DNA of 64,000 bases. It comes from Microterricola viridarii (GTDB lineage: Bacteria > Actinomycetota > Actinomycetes > Actinomycetales > Microbacteriaceae). Below, piece after piece: positions 9,318 to 16,840 of this stretch. Both the position numbers and the translations under genes were made by a program. The notes beneath the pieces are model-generated. The model had not been told where the DNA came from. It searched no databases and saw only the letters and a list, made by a program, of their open reading frames with translations. The DNA is taken from assembly GCF_900104895.1 (NCBI RefSeq), contig NZ_LT629742.1, positions 1,488,001 to 1,552,000 of the forward strand, in the 5' to 3' direction. Within the stretch, counting starts at the first letter, position 1. Every line of letters starts with the position of its first letter.

Positions 9318-9387
9318 GGGAGGCAAACGGCGGATCGGGAGGCCGAAGCCGGCCTGAAGCTGCCTCCCGATCGTCCGTCGGCCTCCC
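9318..9387. repeat. 70-base double palindrome, copy C
   Basis: The heptamers lie at 9318-9324, 9337-9343, 9362-9368 and 9381-9387. Its sequence is nearly that of copy B. A 35-base hairpin at 9246-9280 precedes it. Confidence 0.92.
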
Positions 9388-9482
9388 AAACGGGCGCGGT
9401 CGGGCACAGTCGCGGGCGCGGCCGGGCACAGCCACGAGCGCACCCGGCGGGCGCACCCCGGGGCGAGTGGATGCCGGGCGCC

Positions 9483-11042
9483 CTACCGGCGGCGGATGCC
9501 CTTGAGCACGGCGGCCATGACGAGCATCACGCCGCCGAGCTTGGCGAACTCCGCGCCGGTGCGCGGAAGCTGCACCAGGCCCGTCGCGTGCGAGATCGTG
9601 ACCGAGTCCACGAAGCGCAGCAGGCCCTCGCGGCCGTTGCGCCGGCCGACGCCGGACTGCTTGACGCCGCCCATCGGGGCATCGATCGAGCCGAAGCTGG
9701 CCCGGTAGCCCTCGTTCACGTTGACGCTGCCCGCATCGATTGCCCGGGCCAGCCGGAGCCCGCGTGCGGTCGAGCCGCTGAACACGGCGGCGTTCAGTCC
9801 GTAGTCGCTCGCATTGGCGGCGAGGATCGCCTCCTCCTCGCTGTCCACCACGGTGATCGAGACGACGGGGCCGAAGGTCTCCCCGGCGAAGCAGTCCATC
9901 TCGCTCGTCACACCGGTCAGCACGGTCGGCTCGAAGAACAGCGGGCCGAGATCCGGACGGGCCTGTCCGCCGGCGATGACCGTGGCACCCTTGGCCACGG
10001 CATCCGCCACATGCTCCTGCACCCGCGCCAGCTGGGCCGGCGTGGTCAGCGAGCCGACATCGCTGCCGAAGTCGTAGTTCGCGCCCGGCACGAGGGTGCC
10101 GACGCGGGCGGCCATGGCGGCGATGAAGGCCGGGGCCACGGCGCGCTCGACGTAGATTCGCTCGATCGAGACGCAGAGCTGGCCCATCGACGAGAAGCAG
10201 GCGTATGCGGCATCCGCGGCGGCCTTCTCCGGGTCGACGTCGTCCAGCACGATCAGCGGGTTCTTGCCGCCGAGCTCGAGCGAGGCGCCAACCAGGCGGC
10301 GGCCGGCCTTCTCTGCCACGCCGCGGCCGGTCGCGGTCGAGCCGGTGAAGCAGATGTAGTCGGCATGGTCGGTGACGGCCCCGCCGATCTCGGCGCCGGC
10401 GCCGGCGACGACGGCCCAGAGCGCGCGGGGGACACCGGCGTCGATGAAGGCCTGGCGGAGGGCGAGCACGCTGAGCGCGCCCTGGTCATCGGCCTTCTGC
10501 ACGACGCCGCAGCCAGCCGCGAGCGCGGGCACGACATCCATGGCGGCCAGGCTGAGCGGGTAGTTCCACGGCGTGATGACGCCGGCGATGCCCTTGGGCT
10601 TGTAGGCCACCCGGGTGGCGACGACGGTCGGGACGCCGCTGCGGCGGCGCCCGCCGCGCAGCACCGGCCGCGCGGCCAGCGCGTTGTAGCGGGTGACGCT
10701 GAGCACCTGGTAGAGCTCCTCGAAGGCCTGGCCGCGGGTCTTGCCGGTCTCGGACTGCAGCACGTCCAGCAGCATCTCGCGGCGCTCCAGGATGTTGTCG
10801 TGGGCCTGTAGCAGCACGGCGCGGCGGTGCGCGAAACCGGCTCTGGCCCAGGCGAGCTGCGCCAGCCGGGCGCGCGCGAAGGCGTCGGAGACATCGGCGG
10901 GGGTGCTGTGCGGCAGCTCGTGCAGCAGTTCGCCGGTGAACGGCGCCTGTACGGAGCGGGTCGTGCCGGAGGTGGCGACCAGGTCGCGGTCGAGTTCGGC
11001 GATGAACGTCGGGTGCAGCGGAGAGGCAGACATGAGCGCCAT
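9483..11042 (-). CDS. Aldehyde dehydrogenase (annotated-type: succinate-semialdehyde dehydrogenase)
   Basis: This 519-residue NAD(P)-dependent aldehyde dehydrogenase has GVITPWNYPLS for cofactor binding, FTGSTATGR, the catalytic-base segment LELGGKN, and the nucleophile cysteine in MGQLCVSIERIYV. Sequence style fits the GabD2/succinate-semialdehyde group. The C-terminus carries an extra hydrophobic stretch (LGGVMLVMAAVL) and ends KGIRRR, which suggests membrane association. It diverges from an MFS transporter plus a PLP lyase-like gene, with a doubled operator-like site in between, so joint control is likely. An alternative ATG at 11033 would remove three residues. Confidence 0.88.
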   Translation of the reverse strand: MALMSASPLHPTFIAELDRDLVATSGTTRSVQAPFTGELLHELPHSTPADVSDAFARARLAQLAWARAGFAHRRAVLLQAHDNILERREMLLDVLQSETGKTRGQAFEELYQVLSVTRYNALAARPVLRGGRRRSGVPTVVATRVAYKPKGIAGVITPWNYPLSLAAMDVVPALAAGCGVVQKADDQGALSVLALRQAFIDAGVPRALWAVVAGAGAEIGGAVTDHADYICFTGSTATGRGVAEKAGRRLVGASLELGGKNPLIVLDDVDPEKAAADAAYACFSSMGQLCVSIERIYVERAVAPAFIAAMAARVGTLVPGANYDFGSDVGSLTTPAQLARVQEHVADAVAKGATVIAGGQARPDLGPLFFEPTVLTGVTSEMDCFAGETFGPVVSITVVDSEEEAILAANASDYGLNAAVFSGSTARGLRLARAIDAGSVNVNEGYRASFGSIDAPMGGVKQSGVGRRNGREGLLRFVDSVTISHATGLVQLPRTGAEFAKLGGVMLVMAAVLKGIRRR

Positions 11043-11044
11043 TC

Positions 11045-11078
11045 TAGGTCAGCTGACACCGAATTAGGTCAGTTGACC
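11045..11078. promoter_or_regulatory. Two operator-like palindromes between divergent genes
   Basis: Site 1 contains GTCAGCTGAC, a perfect palindrome at 11048-11057. Site 2 contains GGTCAGTTGACC, a near-perfect one at 11067-11078. Both are preceded by TAG in TAGGTCAG. Their centres are exactly 20 bases apart, about two helical turns. They sit between the aldehyde dehydrogenase start and the transporter start. A dimeric repressor of TetR or GntR type is plausible. No regulator gene lies next to them in this window. Confidence 0.65.
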
Positions 11079-11111
11079 CAGTTCTCGTCGGCGGCTCGCT
11101 ACACTGCCGGA

Positions 11112-12482
11112 ATGACCGCAACGGAGCGTGCACTTCCTGTCAAGACGATCGTCGGCTATGCCCTGGGATCCCTGGGCACCGGCGGCTTCGCCACGCTGCC
11201 CGGGCTGGTGCTGGTGTTCTACCTGACCGACACCCTCGGGGTGACCGCGCTGCTGGCCGGGGTGCTCGTGACGGCGGCCAAGATCTGGGACGTGCTGATC
11301 GACCCGGTGATCGGTGCCCGGAGCGACCGGGCGCTGGCCCGCCACGGCTCCCGGCGCGGTTTCATGCGGGCGGGCGCCCTGCTGCTGCCCGTGTTCTTCG
11401 TGCTCACGTTCGCCGTGCCGGCCGGGCTGGAGCCCGCGGCATCCGGCCTCTGGGTACTCGTCGCGTTCATGCTCACGGCCACGGCGTTCAGCCTCTTCCA
11501 GGTGCCGTACATCGCGCTGCCGGCCGAGCTCGCCGACGGCTACGACCAGCGCACCCGGCTGCTCACCTGGCGGGTCGTGGTTCTGACCGCCGCGATCCTG
11601 CTGTTCGGCGCCGGCGGCCCGATGCTGCGCCGTCTGGGCGGCGAGAACGAGTACCTCGGCTACCTGATCATGGCCGTCGTCGCCGGCGTGGTGATCGGGG
11701 GCGGGATGCTGCTGGCCTCCCGCGTCGCGCCGCGGGGCGTCGGGGCGCACGCGGCCGCTTCAGGCGGGCACCCCGGCGGCGGCATCCGCGAGCACTACAA
11801 GGCCGGACTGGCTGTGCTGCGTCGCTCGCAGTCGTTCCGCGCCCTGCTGCTCACGTTCATGCTGCAGGGTCTCGCGACCGGCGTCATGCTGGCCGGCGCC
11901 AATTACGTCGCCGTCTGGGTGCTGCACTCGGAGGCCGCACTCGAACTGTTGTTCGTGGCGCTGATCGCCCCTGCGCTGTTCTGCGCACCGCTCTGGGGTG
12001 TGATCGCCCGGCGCGTGGGCAAGGAACGCGGCTTCGTGCTGGCCAGCGTGCTGTTCGGCGTCGCCGCGCTCTCGCTCACCGCGATGCTGTGGGCACCGGG
12101 GGCATGGGTGTACCTGCCCGTCGCCCTCGCCGGCGCCGGCTACGCGGGCATGCAGTCGCTGCCGATGGCGATGCTGCCCGACGTCATCTCGCACGACGCC
12201 GCCGAGCACGGCGACGGCCAGGCCGGCACCTTCAGCGGCGTCTGGACGGCGGGGGAGACCACCGGCATGGCCCTCGGCGCCACCGCGCTGACCCTGATGC
12301 TCGCCGCCACCGGCTACATCGAGAGCGTCGGCGCGACGGCCGTCGAGCAGAGCGACGCCGCGGTGATGGGTATCGTTCTGAGCTTCAGCGCCCTGCCAGC
12401 CGCCCTCATCGCGGTCAGCCTGCTGAGCCTGCGGCGCTACACCCTCCGCAAATCCGACATCGACAGGAAGGTGCTCGTGTGA
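11112..12482 (+). CDS. MFS transporter, MelB/GPH-like
   Basis: This 456-residue protein has about twelve hydrophobic segments and GPH (melibiose-carrier-like) features. KIWDVLIDPVIGARSD in the first cytoplasmic loop is typical of that group, and QVPYIALPAEL occurs in the fourth/fifth helix region. Substrates of this family range from sugars to lysophospholipids, and the sequence alone does not decide. The start is the ATG at 11112. The last codons overlap the GTG of the following PLP enzyme (GTGTGA), so the two are translationally coupled. The operator-like pair upstream suggests substrate induction. Confidence 0.87.
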   Translation: MTATERALPVKTIVGYALGSLGTGGFATLPGLVLVFYLTDTLGVTALLAGVLVTAAKIWDVLIDPVIGARSDRALARHGSRRGFMRAGALLLPVFFVLTFAVPAGLEPAASGLWVLVAFMLTATAFSLFQVPYIALPAELADGYDQRTRLLTWRVVVLTAAILLFGAGGPMLRRLGGENEYLGYLIMAVVAGVVIGGGMLLASRVAPRGVGAHAAASGGHPGGGIREHYKAGLAVLRRSQSFRALLLTFMLQGLATGVMLAGANYVAVWVLHSEAALELLFVALIAPALFCAPLWGVIARRVGKERGFVLASVLFGVAALSLTAMLWAPGAWVYLPVALAGAGYAGMQSLPMAMLPDVISHDAAEHGDGQAGTFSGVWTAGETTGMALGATALTLMLAATGYIESVGATAVEQSDAAVMGIVLSFSALPAALIAVSLLSLRRYTLRKSDIDRKVLV

Positions 12483-14017
12483 GCGCACACTTCGAGCAGA
12501 ACCCGGCAGATGTGCTGGCCCGGCTGGGCGCGCTGCGGGAGGGCGACGCGCCCACCCACGGCGGCCGCGTGCTCTCTTACGTCTACGACTCCGGCGTCGC
12601 CGAGCTCGACGAGCTGGCCGCGAGCGCGATCCGCGCCGTGCAGCCGGTAAACGCGCTGGACCCGACCACCTTCACCTCCGTCGCCGCGATGGAGCGTGAG
12701 GTCATCGGCTTCGCCCGCGCGGTCTTCCACGGCGACGAGCAGGTCGTCGGCACCGTCACGAGCGGCGGCACCGAGAGCTGCCTGCTCGCGATCAAGACGG
12801 CGCGGGAGCTGTGGCGGGCGGATGCCGCGCGCCGCGGCATACCGGCAGACACCGTGGTGCCCCGCATCCTGGCCCCCAGCACCGTGCATGCCGCGTTCCA
12901 CAAGGCGGCCGACTACTTCGGGCTGCGCCTCGAGCTGGTTCCGGTGGACCCGGATTCCGGCCTGCCCGTGGCCGCGGACTTCGCCGCGCGCCTGGCGGAT
13001 GCCGACGACGTGGCGCTCGTCGTGCTGAGCGCCCCCGCCTACCCGCACGGCGTGCTCGACCCGATCGCGGAGGTGTCGGCGCTGGCCGCGGCGGCCGGCG
13101 TCAGCTGCCACGTGGACGCCTGCTTCGGCGGTTTCGTGCTGCCGTGGTGGCCGGGCCTCGACGCAGCCAGCTGGGACCTGCAGCTGCCCGGCGTCACGAG
13201 CCTCTCCGCCGACCTGCACAAGTACGGCTACGCGCCGAAGGGGGCCTCCGTGCTGTTGCAGCGCGGCCGGGACCGGCAGCGGCAGCAGTACTTCGCGACG
13301 ACCGGCTGGCCCGGCTACCCGGTCGTCAACTCCACCCTGCTCGGTTCCAAGTCGGCGGCGGCCCTCGCCGCGGCGTGGGCGATCACGCAGACCCTCGGCG
13401 GGAGCGGCTTCGCCCGGCTGACGGAGAGCTGCGCGCGGGCCACTGCGGCGCTCGCAGATGCCATCGCGGGGATCGACGGCCTCCGCGTCGTCGGGCACCC
13501 GACCGGCCCAGCCATCGCCGTCGCGGCGGACGAGTCTGTGCCGGCCGAACGCCGCGTCGACCCGCACCACTGGGCGGACCAAGCGCGCGCCCACGGCTGG
13601 CAGCTGCAGCTGCAGCCGGGCTTCACGCAGTCCGACGGCACACGGCTGCCCGCGACGGCGCACCTGACCGTCACCCCGGTGACCGAGTCCCGGCTGGCCG
13701 AACTGACGACCGCCCTCGTGGCGGCCGCGGACGAGGTGCGCGGCGTGCCCGCCGTCGACGTCACGCCGCTTCTGGCCTCGCTCGGCGGGGCGTTCGGCGG
13801 GGCGCTGCCCGCCGCGCTGGACGCGGCGTCGGCGTTCGCCGTGTTGCAGGCGATCGGGCTGGCCCCGGATGCCGAGGGCAGTCCCGGTGAAGGGCCGGCC
13901 GACGCGGCGCTGCCCGAGCGGCTCGCGCCGTTCCTCGCCCTGGTCGAGGCGCTGCCGCCGGCCGTGGCCGAACCGCTGCTCACCGAGCTGATCGCGCGGC
14001 TGGTCGAGCCGGCCTAG
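12479..14017 (+). CDS. PLP-dependent sphingosine-1-phosphate-lyase-like / group II decarboxylase family enzyme
   Basis: This is a 512-residue fold-type I PLP enzyme. SGGTES at 95-100 binds the phosphate, HVDACFGGF includes the ring-contacting D213, and SADLHKYGYAPKG holds the Schiff-base lysine K248. The last two blocks closely resemble eukaryotic sphingosine-1-phosphate lyase, and TTGWPGY further on matches that branch too. Databases often label such proteins aspartate aminotransferase family. It starts at a GTG overlapping the transporter stop. No N-terminal membrane anchor is present. The real substrate is unknown; an aldehyde-yielding lyase or decarboxylase reaction would suit the divergent aldehyde dehydrogenase. 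Confidence 0.82.
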   Translation: MSAHFEQNPADVLARLGALREGDAPTHGGRVLSYVYDSGVAELDELAASAIRAVQPVNALDPTTFTSVAAMEREVIGFARAVFHGDEQVVGTVTSGGTESCLLAIKTARELWRADAARRGIPADTVVPRILAPSTVHAAFHKAADYFGLRLELVPVDPDSGLPVAADFAARLADADDVALVVLSAPAYPHGVLDPIAEVSALAAAAGVSCHVDACFGGFVLPWWPGLDAASWDLQLPGVTSLSADLHKYGYAPKGASVLLQRGRDRQRQQYFATTGWPGYPVVNSTLLGSKSAAALAAAWAITQTLGGSGFARLTESCARATAALADAIAGIDGLRVVGHPTGPAIAVAADESVPAERRVDPHHWADQARAHGWQLQLQPGFTQSDGTRLPATAHLTVTPVTESRLAELTTALVAAADEVRGVPAVDVTPLLASLGGAFGGALPAALDAASAFAVLQAIGLAPDAEGSPGEGPADAALPERLAPFLALVEALPPAVAEPLLTELIARLVEPA

Positions 14018-14124
14018 CGGGCATCGCCCGTGCCGGGCGCGTGCGCACTCGCTGCGCGCGCCCGGTAGACGGCAGCTGCACCGTGGCTCTAGCGCTGGCG
14101 AGCGCGCGCTGCCATGATCGCTCC

Positions 14125-15069
14125 ATGGCCACTCTCGTCAATGTAGACAATTTCGCCCTCGCCGAGACTCACCGCATGATGCGGGACCTCCAAGCCAATG
14201 CCGGAGGCGTCAACCGCTTCCAGCACAATCGCGAGCCAGCCGCGATCGACAACCAGACCGTGATCCGACTGAACCGCGACACGCTGTACAGCTTCGCGGT
14301 CGTCGACGTCAGCGCCGGCGCCACCCTGAGCATCCCGGAGCACGGCGAGCGGTACCTCTCCGCCATGGTCGTCAACGAGCACCACTACGTCGACGCGATC
14401 TTCCACGACGCCGGTCGCTACGAGCTGACCCAGGAGCAGTTCGGCACGCCGCACGTCGTGGTGGCGGTGCGCATCCTGGTCGACCCCGCCGACCCGGCGG
14501 ATGCCGCGGCGGTCGCGGTACTGCAGGACCAGCTCGAGTTGACTGCCGCCGCGGCGGCGCCCTTCGAGATGCCCGACTACGACACAACCAGCTTCGACGA
14601 GACGCGCACCGCGCTGCTCTCGCTGGCGCGCAACCTGACCGACTTCGAGCGCATGTTCGGCACGAAGGAGGAGGTCGACCCCGTCCGCCACCTGATCGGA
14701 ACCGCGGCCGGCTGGGGCGGGCTTCCCTCCGCCGAGGCGAGCTACATCGGCGTCGAGCCGCGCCTGCCGGTGGGCGAGTACGAGCTGACGGTCGGCCCGG
14801 TGCCCGTCGACGGCTTCTGGTCCATCTCCGTCTACAACGCCGGCGGCTACTTCGAGCCGAACGAGCAGGGCGCGTACACGATCAACAACATCACCGGCGT
14901 GCCGAACGACGACGGCACCATCACCGTCCGCTTCGGCGACACCTCTCCCGGAGCGGTGAACGCGCTGCCGCTCACGGACGGCTGGAACTACCTGGTGCGG
15001 ATGTACCGGCCGCGCGCGGAGATCCTCAACGGCGAGTGGACCTTCCCGACGCTCAGCAGCCAGCACTGA
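14125..15069 (+). CDS. DUF1254/DUF1214 domain protein
   Basis: This 314-residue protein has the DUF1254 pattern in its N-terminal half (QTVIRLNRDTLYSFAVVDVSAG, then ERYLSAMVVNEHHY). Its C-terminal half has DUF1214 features (YELTVGPVPVDGFWSISVYNAGGYF and NYLVRMYRPR). The function of these paired domains is not established. No signal peptide is seen, unlike many relatives that are exported. The ATG at 14125 begins the conserved part. It follows the PLP enzyme by about 100 bases and may or may not be cotranscribed. Confidence 0.8.
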   Translation: MATLVNVDNFALAETHRMMRDLQANAGGVNRFQHNREPAAIDNQTVIRLNRDTLYSFAVVDVSAGATLSIPEHGERYLSAMVVNEHHYVDAIFHDAGRYELTQEQFGTPHVVVAVRILVDPADPADAAAVAVLQDQLELTAAAAAPFEMPDYDTTSFDETRTALLSLARNLTDFERMFGTKEEVDPVRHLIGTAAGWGGLPSAEASYIGVEPRLPVGEYELTVGPVPVDGFWSISVYNAGGYFEPNEQGAYTINNITGVPNDDGTITVRFGDTSPGAVNALPLTDGWNYLVRMYRPRAEILNGEWTFPTLSSQH

Positions 15070-15075
15070 CCATCA

Positions 15076-15123
15076 GGACCGGGGCGCCGGGGCGCCCTCT
15101 GCGGCCCAACGGCGCCCCGGTCC
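15076..15123. terminator. Bidirectional terminator-like hairpin between convergent genes
   Basis: A 13-base perfect inverted repeat pairs GGACCGGGGCGCC (15076-15088) with its complement at 15111-15123. It lies between the ends of the DUF1254 gene and mrp. It has no T-run, which is common in high-GC genomes. Confidence 0.6.
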
Positions 15124-15150
15124 CGGAAGCGCGAGCAACGAGGCCGCGGG

Positions 15151-16302
15151 CTAGGCGAAGCTGAGCGGCAGCGGCCGACCGGCCAAGCCTCGGCCCGTGC
15201 CGGCGAGGGCATCCGCGACGCCCAGGATGGCCGCGGCGGCCGCGTCATCCGGTTCGCTCAACACGATGGGGGAGCCGGCGTCGCCGCCCTCGCGCAACGG
15301 CACGCTGAGCGGGATGCGGGCCAGCAGCGGCACGCCCAGCCGACTGGCCACCTCGGCGCCGCCGCCGGAGCCGAACAGCTCCAGCACGGTGCCGTCCGGC
15401 TGCGCCAGCCCGGCCATGTTCTCGATCACGCCGAACACGCTCTGCCCGGTCTGCCGGGCAACGACCCCGCTGCGCTCCGCGACGTCGGCGGCCGCCGGCT
15501 GCGGGGTGGTGACCACGAGCACCTCGGCGTGCGGCAGCAGCTGGCCGATCGAGATGGCGACGTCGCCGGTGCCGGGCGGAAGGTCGAGCAGCAGCACGTC
15601 GAGGTCGCCGAAGTAGACGTCGGTCAGGAACTGGTTGATGGTGCGGTGCAGCATGGGGCCGCGCCAGGCGACGGCCGCGGAACCAGATCCGGATGAATCC
15701 GTATCGAGGAACATGCCGATCGAGATCACCTTCACGCCGAACGCGACCGGCGGCAGGATCATCTCGCCGACCCGGGTCGGCTTCACCCCGGCCAGGCCGA
15801 GCAGGCCGGGGATCGAGAAACCGTGCACATCGGCGTCGAGCAGCCCGACGCGGAGGCCCCGCGCGGCGAGCGCGACCGCCAGGTTGGCGGTGAGCGTCGA
15901 CTTGCCGACTCCGCCCTTGCCGCTCGTGACGGCGATGACGCGGGTCAGGGAATCGGGTGTGAAGGGCATCGTGCGGGTGCCCGTGCCCTGCAGCTTCGCG
16001 GTGAGCGCCTTGCGCTCCTCGACGCTCATGACGGTCATCGCCAGCTCGACGTTGCCGGCCCCGACGACGCCCTCCAGGGCGGCGCGGGAGTCGTCCTCGA
16101 TGCGGCGGGCGGCCGGGCAGCCGATGATGGTCAGCTTGATGACGGCGTGCGCGCGCCCGGCGTCATCGAGGGAGAGCTCGCCGACCATGTCGAGCTCGGT
16201 GATCGGCCGGCGGATCTCGGGGTCGATGACGCGGGCGAGGGCCTGGTGCAGCGCCTCGATGCCGGCCGGTCGGATGCCGGCAGGCTCAGGGCTTGCCGAC
16301 AT
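15151..16302 (-). CDS. mrp: Mrp/ApbC-family P-loop ATPase
   Basis: This 383-residue protein has an N-terminal MIP18/DUF59-like domain (residues about 10-95, including IIGCPAARRIED). A deviant Walker A P-loop ATPase follows (SGKGGVGKST at 127-136), with LLDADVHGFSIPG and DLPPGTGDVAISIGQLLP. Mrp proteins carry and insert Fe-S clusters. The CxxC that many family members use to bind a cluster is absent here: after IENMAG the sequence reads LAQPDGTVLELFG. The ATG at 16302 overlaps the upstream DUF1003 gene by 17 bases. The order MgtE-like / DUF1003 / mrp is conserved in actinobacteria. Confidence 0.92.
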   Translation of the reverse strand: MSASPEPAGIRPAGIEALHQALARVIDPEIRRPITELDMVGELSLDDAGRAHAVIKLTIIGCPAARRIEDDSRAALEGVVGAGNVELAMTVMSVEERKALTAKLQGTGTRTMPFTPDSLTRVIAVTSGKGGVGKSTLTANLAVALAARGLRVGLLDADVHGFSIPGLLGLAGVKPTRVGEMILPPVAFGVKVISIGMFLDTDSSGSGSAAVAWRGPMLHRTINQFLTDVYFGDLDVLLLDLPPGTGDVAISIGQLLPHAEVLVVTTPQPAAADVAERSGVVARQTGQSVFGVIENMAGLAQPDGTVLELFGSGGGAEVASRLGVPLLARIPLSVPLREGGDAGSPIVLSEPDDAAAAAILGVADALAGTGRGLAGRPLPLSFA

Positions 16303-16840
16303 CCGCCGCCCCGTTCTCATACTCGGCCTTCGCCGCCGCTGACTCGCGCTCGTCCAGCTGCTCGAGCAGGCTGCGCAGCTCGGAGCGGATGAAGTCCTTC
16401 GAGGCCATGTCCGAGATGGACAGACGCAGGGCGACGACCTCCCTGGCGAGGTACTCGGTGTCGGCGAGGTTGCGCTCCGCCCGCTGGCGGTCCTGCTCGA
16501 TCTGCACCCGGTCGCGGTCGTCCTGGCGGTTCTGCGCGAGCAGGATCATCGGGGCGGCGTAGGAGGCCTGCAGCGAGAGGATCAGGGTCAGCGCCGTGAA
16601 GCCGATCGCCGCGGAGTCGAAACGCCACTCCTCCGGTCCCCAGGTGTTGAATGCGAGCCAGAACAGGCAGAACAGCGAGAGCCCGACGAGGAAGCCGGGC
16701 GTGCCCATGCCACGGGCGATCGCCTCGGTGAACCGGCCGAAGCGGTCACGGCTGGCGGCCTTGTCGCGCGCCGAGATGGCGGGCCCGCGCAGCCCGCGCG
16801 GGGAGTCCAGGCGGATGTCGCTCTTGTTAGCTCGTGCCAT
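16286..16840 (-). CDS. DUF1003 membrane protein
   Basis: This 184-residue protein has two central hydrophobic helices (LVGLSLFCLFWLAFNTW and IGFTALTLILSLQASYAAPMI). A charged helical C-terminus follows (AQNRQDDRDRVQIEQDRQRAERN), which is the DUF1003 pattern. The start at 16840 has GGAGGACC upstream. A longer start at 16867 would overlap the preceding gene more. It overlaps both neighbours by 14 to 17 bases, so the three genes form a tight operon. A role with the soluble MgtE-like neighbour in divalent-cation handling is inferred from context only. Confidence 0.88.
   Translation of the reverse strand: MARANKSDIRLDSPRGLRGPAISARDKAASRDRFGRFTEAIARGMGTPGFLVGLSLFCLFWLAFNTWGPEEWRFDSAAIGFTALTLILSLQASYAAPMILLAQNRQDDRDRVQIEQDRQRAERNLADTEYLAREVVALRLSISDMASKDFIRSELRSLLEQLDERESAAAKAEYENGAADVGKP

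Larger units (their letters stand above)
8602..9482. repeat. Non-coding block of tandem and interspersed repeats between convergent genes
   Basis: These 881 bases hold no credible gene. They begin with five 31-base units, then three copies of a composite element. Each composite is a 35-base hairpin (GTTGGCT ... AGCCAAC), then 37 or 38 bases, then a 70-base double palindrome. Composites start at 8745, 8979 and 9246. GC-rich filler built on CACCCGGCGGGCGC separates them. Open frames on both strands here translate the repeats (GSRERPALSRWLEG-type strings) and are artefacts. The block lies between the 3' ends of rseP and an aldehyde dehydrogenase gene. Confidence 0.9.

Noticed and set aside
8602-9505. 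Open frames of up to 270 codons on both strands
   Set aside because: They translate the nucleotide repeats in several frames at once (Arg/Gly/Pro-rich strings) and have no ribosome sites or family features.
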